A DNA stretch of 7,279 nt from contig CACYDK010000128.1 of NCBI GenBank assembly GCA_902773155.1, positions 1 through 7,279 of the forward strand, written 5' to 3'. Origin of the DNA: an uncultured Ruminococcus sp. (GTDB lineage: Bacteria > Bacillota > Clostridia > Oscillospirales > Acutalibacteraceae). Positions within the stretch are counted from its first letter, which is position 1; every line of letters starts with the position of its first letter. This document shows positions 1 to 4,980 of this stretch, in pieces. The position numbers were made by a program, and so were the translations under genes. The notes below the pieces were generated by a model that saw only the letters and a program-made list of their open reading frames with translations, did not search any database and was not told the origin of the DNA.

Positions 1-426
1 ATAAAGCAGGATGTCGGCCGCCATAAGCGCAGGATATGTAAAGAGACCGGCATTGATATTATCGGCGTGCTTAGCGCTCTTGTCCTTAAACTGCGTCATA
101 CGGGAAAGCTCGCCGAACTGTGTATAGCAGTTCAGGATCCACGCAAGCTGGGCGTGAGTCGGGACGTGGCTCTGAATAAAGAACAGCGTGCGCTCGACGT
201 CGATTCCGCAGGCGAGTATCGAGGCGTAGGCGTCGAGGATGTTCTTGCGCATTTGAGCAGGCTCCTGGCGCACGGTTATCGTGTGTAGATCCGCAAGAGC
301 GAAAACACAGTCAAATTCATCCTGCATTTTTACCCAGTTTCTGATCGCTCCCAGATAGTTTCCGAGCGTTATGGTGCCGCTGGGCTGTATAAGGCTCAGC
401 GCGACCTTTTTCTTTTCGTTTTCCAT
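1..426 (-). CDS. trpS: Tryptophanyl-tRNA synthetase, N-terminal part (runs off left edge)
   Basis: Attaches tryptophan to tRNA-Trp in the cytoplasm using ATP (class Ic aminoacyl-tRNA synthetase). The 142 codons in the window read through without a stop. They show [15 protein letters not shown] at residues 13-27, which holds the HIGH-equivalent signature (here TLGN, as in Bacillus-type TrpS), then DLHTIT (46-51), [14 protein letters not shown] (83-96), [16 protein letters not shown] (105-120) and [15 protein letters not shown] (128-142), all strongly typical of TrpS. The KMSKS loop and the C-terminal half lie beyond base 1. The ATG at 424-426 is preceded by a good Shine-Dalgarno (AGAGGT, 433-438) six bases away. 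It lies 11 bases after the aminotransferase stop on the same strand, so it is probably transcribed with that gene. No T-box leader is visible directly before it. Assignment is very secure; only completeness is unknown. Confidence 0.96.
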   Translation of the reverse strand, partial: MENEKKKVALSLIQPSGTITLGNYLGAIRNWVKMQDEFDCVFALADLHTITVRQEPAQMRKNILDAYASILACGIDVERTLFFIQSHVPTHAQLAWILNCYTQFGELSRMTQFKDKSAKHADNINAGLFTYPALMAADILLY

Positions 427-432
427 TGTATT

Positions 433-438
433 ACCTCT
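433..438 (-). promoter_or_regulatory. Shine-Dalgarno of trpS, touching the upstream stop codon
   Basis: Read on the minus strand, AGAGGT sits six bases before the trpS ATG. Its first A is the last base of the aminotransferase TAA stop (438-440). This arrangement fixes the trpS start and suggests translational coupling between the two genes. Confidence 0.7.
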
Positions 439-1625
439 TACTTGTATGTTTTGGCAAGCTCGCCGAGGATCCTGACGCCCTTTTCGAGCTGTTCGTCGGT
501 CGGAGTTGAGAAGTTGATCCTGAAGCCGTCGGTCTCGTCCTTTTCGTCGGTGAGGAATGCGTTTCCGGGAACGACGCAGACCTTGTTTTCGATGGCCTTC
601 TTCACGAATTCGGGCATATTCGCGCCCTTCGGGACGCGACACCAGATAAAGAGTCCGCCGTCGATCTTATCATAGGTGATTTCGGGAGCGCAGTATTTAT
701 CGAGCAGATCCATACAGAACTTAGCCTTCTCCCTGTAGATGCTCCTGAGCCGGTCGAGGTGAGCCTCGAAGTCGTATTTTGTCAGGAACTCATAGCATAC
801 CATCTGAGACCAGATATTGGTATGAACGTCGCTGCCCTGCTTGCAAACCGTCATCTTCTGAATGATCGGCTGAGGCGCGATGGTGTAGGCTACTCTCATT
901 CCGGGGGAAATAACCTTTGAGAAGCTTCCGGCGTATATCACGCGGCCGTCCGTATCGAGCGACTTGATCGCCGGGAGGAATTCACCGCTGTAGCGGAGGT
1001 CTCCGTAGGGGTTGTCCTCAAGGATGAGCACGTTGTATTTTTTCGCGAGCTCGTAGAGCTTTTCGCGTTTTTCCATACTCATTGTAACGCCGGAGGGATT
1101 CTGGAAATTGGGGATGGTATAGATAAATCTAACCCTGTCGTTGTTTTTAAGCGCCTCCTCGAGCAGCTCCATGTTCATTCCGTCGCTCTCGACGGGAACG
1201 CCTACGAGCTTGGCGTTATAGGCTCTGAACGAATTAAGCGAGCCGATAAAGCTCGGAGCCTCGGTGATGATCACGTCGCCCTCGTTGACGAGTGATTTTG
1301 TGGCGAAGTCCATGATCTGCTGAGCGCCGGTGGTGATGAGAATATCGTCAAGCTCTGTTCCGACCGAGTATTTCTCGCTCATATATTTTTTTAGATGAGC
1401 GCGAAGCGGAGCGTAGCCCTCTGTAACGCTGTACTGCAAAAGCGCTATCGGATTTTCCTTAAAAAGGCGCGCAGAGATTTCCTCGAGCTCCTTTGCGGGA
1501 AACGCGTCCGGTGAGGGATTGCCGGCCGAAAGCGAAACTACCGTCGGGTCGGCCGCGTATTTAAAAATCTCCCTTATAGCGCTGGGCTTGAGGTTGTTTG
1601 TTCTGTCTGAAAATGTATATTCCAT
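438..1625 (-). CDS. PLP-dependent class I/II aminotransferase (2-aminoadipate/aromatic aminotransferase-like)
   Basis: A cytoplasmic fold-type I PLP enzyme of 395 residues, the normal full length for the family. It transfers amino groups between an amino acid and a 2-oxo acid. Visible landmarks are [13 protein letters not shown] (31-43), [13 protein letters not shown] (63-75), TTGAQQIMD (98-106), IPNFQNPSG (171-179, with the conserved Asn176), [10 protein letters not shown] (203-212, Asp204 expected to bind the pyridine nitrogen and Tyr207 the cofactor), [17 protein letters not shown] (231-247, Lys237 the expected Schiff-base lysine) and GFRINFS (367-373, Arg369 for the substrate carboxylate). 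The pattern is closest to the LysN/ARO8/kynurenine-aminoadipate group and to the aminotransferase domain of MocR regulators, but there is no N-terminal helix-turn-helix, so this is a stand-alone enzyme. Substrate cannot be read from sequence. The ATG has a GGAGG site 8 bases upstream (minus-strand GGAGGTATAG). trpS follows at 11 bases, so an aromatic substrate is tempting but unproven. Confidence 0.93.
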   Translation of the reverse strand: MEYTFSDRTNNLKPSAIREIFKYAADPTVVSLSAGNPSPDAFPAKELEEISARLFKENPIALLQYSVTEGYAPLRAHLKKYMSEKYSVGTELDDILITTGAQQIMDFATKSLVNEGDVIITEAPSFIGSLNSFRAYNAKLVGVPVESDGMNMELLEEALKNNDRVRFIYTIPNFQNPSGVTMSMEKREKLYELAKKYNVLILEDNPYGDLRYSGEFLPAIKSLDTDGRVIYAGSFSKVISPGMRVAYTIAPQPIIQKMTVCKQGSDVHTNIWSQMVCYEFLTKYDFEAHLDRLRSIYREKAKFCMDLLDKYCAPEITYDKIDGGLFIWCRVPKGANMPEFVKKAIENKVCVVPGNAFLTDEKDETDGFRINFSTPTDEQLEKGVRILGELAKTYK

Positions 1626-1665
1626 AATCTATACCTCCATAGGTTATCTCATTTTGCCAAAAAAC

Positions 1666-1694
1666 ATTCTACCATAGTTTAGCCGAGCTTGCAA
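1666..1694 (-). promoter_or_regulatory. Sigma-A-type promoter for the aminotransferase-trpS operon
   Basis: On the minus strand, TTGCAA (1689-1694) and TAGAAT (1666-1671) are separated by exactly 17 bases. Predicted transcription starts near 1659, leaving a leader of only about 35 bases with the GGAGG site, too short for a T-box or riboswitch. Confidence 0.65.
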
Positions 1695-1740
1695 GTACAA
1701 AACAAAATCAAAAACTCACACCCGCGGATCAAAATTTGAA

Positions 1741-1762
1741 TTTTTAGTAGAAAAACTAAAAA
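1741..1762. repeat. 8-bp inverted repeat between divergent promoters
   Basis: TTTTTAGT (1741-1748) and ACTAAAAA (1755-1762) are perfect inverted arms around a 6-base spacer. The repeat lies just upstream of the plus-strand -35 box at 1768 and about 47 bases upstream of the minus-strand -35 box. It may be an operator or simply part of an A/T-rich UP element; no known operator is recognised. Confidence 0.4.
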
Positions 1763-1767
1763 AAGCG

Positions 1768-1796
1768 TTGTAAACACGCAAGTTATGGTGTATAAT
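1768..1796 (+). promoter_or_regulatory. Sigma-A-type promoter for the DHHW-Nudix transcription unit
   Basis: TTGTAA (1768-1773), a 17-base spacer and a perfect TATAAT (1791-1796). A-rich runs upstream at 1751-1764 could act as an UP element. The predicted start near 1803 gives a leader of roughly 44 bases. Confidence 0.8.
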
Positions 1797-1809
1797 TAAA
1801 GGCGTATAG

Positions 1810-1828
1810 GCAGGAGAGCGCCTCCTGC
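1810..1828 (+). promoter_or_regulatory. Leader hairpin before the TTG-started DHHW gene
   Basis: GCAGGAG (1810-1816) and CTCCTGC (1822-1828) form a perfect 7-bp stem with a 5-base loop, close to the predicted mRNA 5' end. It may stabilise the message. Its 3' arm contains CCTCC, which could alternatively pair with the GGGGG of the Shine-Dalgarno at 1835-1839. Confidence 0.45.
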
Positions 1829-1834
1829 GCAAAT

Positions 1835-1840
1835 GGGGGA
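1835..1840 (+). promoter_or_regulatory. Shine-Dalgarno supporting the TTG start at 1847
   Basis: GGGGGA lies 6 bases before TTG at 1847-1849. No ATG or GTG exists in this frame between the in-frame stop at 1793 and the TTG, and the next in-frame Met is residue 158, so the TTG is the best start. Confidence 0.75.
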
Positions 1841-1846
1841 ATTATT

Positions 1847-3118
1847 TTGGCTTACTATAATAACAGAAATTACAGAGGGAACCGCACCTCTACATATCAG
1901 AGAAGAGGCCGTACCGCCGCGCCTTATCAAGGCAGGAGCCGGCACGAATCGCAGCCGCCCAGAAGAAGGCGCAACCGCAGACGCACCCGAAACAGAATTA
2001 TAATCGTTGCAACGGGGCTCGTTATTCTCGCGCTGATCATTGCGCTCATCTCCTCGGTATTCAGCTGTATCTGCTCGTCCGGAAAAGGCGGAAACACTAT
2101 ACCGACCGCTACAAAGAGCACCGAAGTCGAGCAGACCTCGGCAAGTAAAACCAAGGTAAAAAAGACCGACGTAAACGATCCCAAGATCTACATTGAGCCC
2201 GAGATAAAGGACGACAAGAAATCCAAGGGCGAGCTAAGCGGCGGACTTTACATCTGGAACAAAAAGGCCTTCGAGCTCTTCTACGGAAGCGACGAGAGAG
2301 CCAAGGAATACGCCAAGATGGTCAACTCGGCTAAGAAGTCGCTCGGCAAGGACGTAAACGTATACAGTATGATCGTTCCCAATCACACCGAGATGGGACT
2401 CCCCTCAAGACTCAAAAACACTGAGGACGGAGCTTCCACGCTCTCTCAGGCTGGCTTTATGAAAACCGCCTACGCCGCGATGAGCAAGGACGTCAAGCCC
2501 GTCAACATCTACAACTACCTCTCGAAGCACTGTAACGAATACGTATACTTCGATTCCGACCACCACTGGACCGGTTTGGGCGCCTACTACGCCTACAAGG
2601 GCTTCGCAAAGCAGAACGGACTCAAGGTTCCCGACCTCTCAAAATGGGACGAGAACATTATCGAGGGCTTTACCGGCACCTTTGTAAAGATGACCGAGCT
2701 TTCGCTCAATACCGACGCCGTTCACTACTGGACCCTCCCCTATGAGGTTTCCAATGACATAACGGACGATTCCGGAAACACCGACACCTACGACAGCGTT
2801 TATTACGAATACGCCGAGGCCGGCACGCTCACATACGGAGTGTTCCTGCGCGGAGACAACCCGCTTGAGGTCATCACCAGCGAGAGCAAGCAGGCTGAGG
2901 ACAGAAAGATCGCCGTTGTTCACGAGAGCTACGGAAACGCCATAGTTCCGTTCTTCACATACAACTACTCGACCGTTTACTCGATCGATTTCAGAAGCTG
3001 GTCGGGCAATCTTAAAAAATTCTGCGCTGAAAACGAAATCGACGACGTTATCTTTGTTAACGGCGTAATGAGCGCCGCCACGGCGATTCAGGTCGACGCG
3101 ATGAACGCTCTGATCTAA
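1847..3118 (+). CDS. Membrane-anchored DHHW-family (SGNH/AlgJ-AlgX-like) protein
   Basis: A 423-residue protein that probably acts outside the membrane. Residues 1-50 are a Tyr/Asn/Arg-rich, presumably disordered cytoplasmic tail ending in a very basic stretch (39-50). Residues 51-72 are one hydrophobic segment acting as uncleaved signal anchor, followed by Cys74 and Cys76. A Thr/Ser/Lys-rich linker runs to about 130, and the remainder is the exported domain. The domain contains FDSDHHWTGLGAYYAY (235-250), the motif that names the DHHW family, and VVHESYGNAIVPF (357-369). By analogy with AlgJ/AlgX-type SGNH hydrolase-like acetyltransferases, Asp238/His240 and Ser361 would be the catalytic set, and a role in O-acetylation of a surface polymer is plausible. 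The residue before that Ser is Glu where Asp is common. Such proteins usually accompany an MBOAT acyl-transporter, but none is in this window. Start is TTG; a Nudix gene follows 39 bases later with no terminator between. Family confident; substrate and activity unknown. Confidence 0.85.
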   Translation: MAYYNNRNYRGNRTSTYQRRGRTAAPYQGRSRHESQPPRRRRNRRRTRNRIIIVATGLVILALIIALISSVFSCICSSGKGGNTIPTATKSTEVEQTSASKTKVKKTDVNDPKIYIEPEIKDDKKSKGELSGGLYIWNKKAFELFYGSDERAKEYAKMVNSAKKSLGKDVNVYSMIVPNHTEMGLPSRLKNTEDGASTLSQAGFMKTAYAAMSKDVKPVNIYNYLSKHCNEYVYFDSDHHWTGLGAYYAYKGFAKQNGLKVPDLSKWDENIIEGFTGTFVKMTELSLNTDAVHYWTLPYEVSNDITDDSGNTDTYDSVYYEYAEAGTLTYGVFLRGDNPLEVITSESKQAEDRKIAVVHESYGNAIVPFFTYNYSTVYSIDFRSWSGNLKKFCAENEIDDVIFVNGVMSAATAIQVDAMNALI

Positions 3119-3143
3119 CAGCGCTCTTACAATAATAAACGAA

Positions 3144-3148
3144 AGGAG
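3144..3148 (+). promoter_or_regulatory. Shine-Dalgarno supporting the GTG start at 3158
   Basis: AGGAG, part of a longer AAAGGAG run, lies 9 bases before GTG at 3158-3160. There is no good in-frame ATG nearby, so GTG is preferred. Confidence 0.7.
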
Positions 3149-3157
3149 CTGAGGACT

Positions 3158-3847
3158 GTGCTTGCGGATAAGGTTAAGGTAAATATTTTCGGAAAGCTTA
3201 CGCGCGATTTATACAACGGCTATATTGTCGGCGAAAACGCGCGCCGCACTAAGGCATATGTCCTCTCGAAGGAGCCGGTAAACGAGCTTTTCTGCGGTAT
3301 AATCGTCGCAAACGCCGTGTTCGACGGCAATGACGAGCGCGTTATCGTCGCGAGCGAATGCTCGACCTACTACGAGCCCGACCTGAGAACAAGCCTCAGC
3401 TACCTTAAAAACACCACTCTCACCTCGATCAAATGCCTCAACGAGAAGAGCTGCGGCGGGATCATCTTTTACAAGAGCAAGTCGAACACGCGGATTTTGC
3501 TGGTAAAAAACAACAACGGCCGCTACTGGAGCTTTCCGAAGGGTCATATCGAAATCGGCGAGACCGAGGAGGAAACCGCGATCCGCGAGATTAAGGAGGA
3601 AACTAACCTCGACGTTGAAATCAAGGAAGGCTTCCGCGAGGTCAGCGACTATTGTCCCTTCGGCAAGATACGAAAGCACGTTGTGTTCTTTCTCGCTCAG
3701 GCCTTTACCGATAACGTAAAGGTTCAGGAGGAGGAGATCGCCGAGTACATATGGGTCGATCTTCAGCAGGCGAGAAAGCTGTGCACATACGATAACGATC
3801 TCAGGATAATCAACAAAGCCGAAACGGCCATAAAGATGATTCGCTAA
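3158..3847 (+). CDS. Nudix hydrolase with an extra N-terminal domain
   Basis: A 229-residue cytoplasmic protein. The Nudix domain fills roughly residues 98-229 and begins GGIIFYK; KNNNGRYWSFPKGHIEIGE (118-135) leads into the Nudix box at 129-151: G129, E135, R143-E144, E147-E148 (metal-binding glutamates) and L151. The box matches Gx5Ex7REUxEExGU except that the final Gly is Asn150. WSFPKGH resembles Ap4A-hydrolase/diadenosine polyphosphate Nudix enzymes, so hydrolysis of dinucleoside polyphosphates or a related nucleoside diphosphate-X compound is likely; exact substrate is unknown. The first ~75 residues (GYIVGENARRTKAYVLSKEP and the following FCGIIVANAVFDGNDERVIVAS segment) resemble, from memory, an inorganic-pyrophosphatase-like module seen fused to clostridial Nudix domains, but without its usual acidic metal ligands. 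It starts with GTG, lies 39 bases after the DHHW gene, and is probably in the same transcript. Confidence 0.88.
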   Translation: MLADKVKVNIFGKLTRDLYNGYIVGENARRTKAYVLSKEPVNELFCGIIVANAVFDGNDERVIVASECSTYYEPDLRTSLSYLKNTTLTSIKCLNEKSCGGIIFYKSKSNTRILLVKNNNGRYWSFPKGHIEIGETEEETAIREIKEETNLDVEIKEGFREVSDYCPFGKIRKHVVFFLAQAFTDNVKVQEEEIAEYIWVDLQQARKLCTYDNDLRIINKAETAIKMIR

Positions 3848-3869
3848 TACAAGAACATAAGAATCAGAA

Positions 3870-3906
3870 CGGGCAGACGGCTCGCGCTTCGCGAACTGTC
3901 TGCCCG
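3870..3906 (+). terminator. Long hairpin, probable terminator of the DHHW-Nudix unit
   Basis: Outer arms CGGGCAGAC (3870-3878) and GTCTGCCCG (3898-3906) pair perfectly, and inner arms TCGCG (3882-3886) and CGCGA (3890-3894) close a 3-base loop. Allowing a G-U pair, only one C-A mismatch interrupts the stem. The following tract AATTGTTAT is T-rich but broken, so termination strength is uncertain. Confidence 0.6.
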
Positions 3907-3959
3907 AATTGTTATCTCCTCACATATCTTTCGCGCTAACATAAAGCGCACGAAAAATA

Positions 3960-3990
3960 CTGTCACAATAATTATAAGCCTCCATATGAT
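3960..3990 (+). promoter_or_regulatory. Weak candidate promoter for the Cys-rich gene
   Basis: CTGTCA (3960-3965) and TATGAT (3985-3990) are 19 bases apart, a poor fit to sigma-A. The -10 region read as CATATGAT (3984-3990 plus the preceding C at 3983) resembles CATA-type -10 boxes of sporulation sigma E/K, but no convincing matching -35 is seen. If used, the leader would be about 85 bases and include the structures at 4004-4059. Confidence 0.3.
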
Positions 3991-4003
3991 GTAATGTTAA
4001 CAG

Positions 4004-4059
4004 GCGGTCGACCGCTAATACCGGCACCGGAAAACGCCAAGCGTTATCCAAACCGGTAT
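4004..4059 (+). promoter_or_regulatory. Structured leader upstream of the Cys-rich gene
   Basis: A 12-base perfect palindrome, GCGGTCGACCGC (4004-4015), is followed by outer arms ATACCGG (4018-4024) and CCGGTAT (4053-4059). These enclose a 5-bp inner hairpin, AACGC (4033-4037) with GCGTT (4041-4045) and a 3-base loop. It ends 10 bases before the Shine-Dalgarno. No known riboswitch class is recognised; a protein-binding operator or RNA leader is possible. Confidence 0.4.
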
Positions 4060-4083
4060 CAACTAAATTGGAGGTAATTACTT

Positions 4084-4908
4084 ATGCCCGATATTCCCTA
4101 TAACGGCACACGAATGAACGCCGCTTCGAGCGGCTCTCAGCAGGAGTCGGCGAGTCAGAGCTTTTGCATTGACGCCGACAGGGTCTACGATTCCTGCGGA
4201 GACAAGGACTGTCTCTCGGAAATGAGAGTGTTTTTTACCGAAGTCAGCCAGAACGTTATCAACAACGCGGTTTCCGTTAGGATCCGCGAGGCGAACGTAA
4301 TCGACACGGTGGTAAACGTCGAGCCGGTGACATATCACAGCGGCTTTTACTCGGTCGATATGACCTTCTATTTCGAAATCGTTCTCGATGTCAGCACAAA
4401 CAACGGCTCTGCGCCAACCACAGTCAACGGGCTCTCGGTATTCGCAAAGCGCGTGATCCTATACGGCGGCAACGGAAACGTGGCCGTATTCACAAGCGAC
4501 AGCGACAGCTCCTGCACCGATCCCGGCGACGCGAGCCTGCCAACGGCCAAGGTTCAGGTTGCCCGGCCGATGGCTCTTACCGCCAGTCTGACGGAGTGCA
4601 GCAGTCCGTGTATGCCCAGCGCGCCTATTCCGCTCTGCGTAACGGAGTATTTGTGCGGAGACATAGTTCCGTCGCAGTCCCGCTCGGTGCTCGCTACGAT
4701 CGGCGTGTTTACAATAGTCCAGCTCAAGCGCACGGTGCAGATGCTTATCCCTGCCTTTGATTACTGCGTGCCTGATAAGGAATGCGTGACCTCTACGGAT
4801 AATCCCTGCGATATGTTCTCGAGGGTCGACTTCCCGGTTGAGCAGTTCTTCCCGCCCAATCTCGCCGACATAGACCCCGACAGCCTCGAAACCGGCTGCG
4901 GGTGTTGA
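4084..4908 (+). CDS. Cysteine-rich conserved protein of unknown function
   Basis: A 274-residue acidic, soluble-looking protein with no signal peptide or membrane segment. It has 13 cysteines at 28, 38, 43, 144, 172, 176, 185, 191, 228, 234, 242, 272 and 274, ending GCGC. The central part, about 45-135, looks like a beta-rich domain (alternating hydrophobic strands such as VTYHSGFYSVDMTFYFEIVLD). Two related motifs bracket the body: YDSCGDKDC at 35-43 and FDYCVPDKEC at 225-234. I recall clostridial hypothetical proteins with a very similar CIDxDRVYDSCxDKDC opening and a LIPAxDxC ending, but cannot name a family or function. The cysteine content would fit a cross-linked structural or coat-type protein or metal binding; both are inference. 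It is probably monocistronic, with a structured leader before it and a strong terminator after it. Start ATG has GGAGG nine bases upstream. Confidence 0.8.
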   Translation: MPDIPYNGTRMNAASSGSQQESASQSFCIDADRVYDSCGDKDCLSEMRVFFTEVSQNVINNAVSVRIREANVIDTVVNVEPVTYHSGFYSVDMTFYFEIVLDVSTNNGSAPTTVNGLSVFAKRVILYGGNGNVAVFTSDSDSSCTDPGDASLPTAKVQVARPMALTASLTECSSPCMPSAPIPLCVTEYLCGDIVPSQSRSVLATIGVFTIVQLKRTVQMLIPAFDYCVPDKECVTSTDNPCDMFSRVDFPVEQFFPPNLADIDPDSLETGCGC

Positions 4909-4920
4909 CATAAAGGCTGA

Positions 4921-4957
4921 GGCTGCCGCTTTTTTTCGCGGCAGCCCCGTTTTTATT
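4921..4957 (+). terminator. Strong rho-independent terminator of the Cys-rich gene
   Basis: GGCTGCCGC (4921-4929) and GCGGCAGCC (4938-4946) form a perfect 9-bp stem with an 8-base, T-rich loop, followed by CCG and TTTTTATTT from 4949. It begins 12 bases after the stop codon. It lies between convergent genes and may partly slow minus-strand transcription from the antiporter, though the minus-strand T tract is poor. Confidence 0.9.
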
Positions 4958-4980
4958 TGTATTACACGCTAAACGCTTTA

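Larger units (their letters stand above)
3848..4083. other. Structured intergenic region (236 bases) before the Cys-rich gene
   Basis: No gene is supported here. In order it holds the terminator-like hairpin (3870-3906), a bulged hairpin with arms TTTC+GCGC and GCGC+AC+GAAA (3929-3955), a weak promoter candidate (3960-3990), a 12-base perfect palindrome (4004-4015), a nested stem-loop (4018-4059) and the Shine-Dalgarno GGAGG (4070-4074) nine bases before the next ATG. Confidence 0.6.

Noticed and set aside
67..288. Open plus-strand frame of 73 codons
   Set aside because: Antisense to trpS, whose reading frame is unmistakable across the whole left edge.
1833..1955. Short plus-strand frame from the ATG at 1833, overlapping the DHHW start
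   Set aside because: Its ATG overlaps the GGGGGA that serves the TTG start, it has no Shine-Dalgarno of its own, and the product resembles nothing.
3209..3679. Open minus-strand frame of 156 codons
   Set aside because: Antisense to the Nudix gene, whose motifs are clear; no independent support.
3848..4083. Small RNA gene, tRNA or CRISPR-like repeat in the structured intergenic region
   Set aside because: There is no cloverleaf, no regular repeat-spacer spacing and no recognised RNA family; only local hairpins are supported.
4459..4911. Open minus-strand frame of 150 codons
   Set aside because: Opposite the Cys-rich gene; Arg/His/Ala-rich translation typical of an antisense shadow in G/C-rich coding DNA, with no Shine-Dalgarno.
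4921..4957. Possible bidirectional terminator also serving the antiporter
   Set aside because: The minus-strand side lacks a proper T tract after the stem (TCAGCCTTT), so I assign it only to the plus-strand gene.
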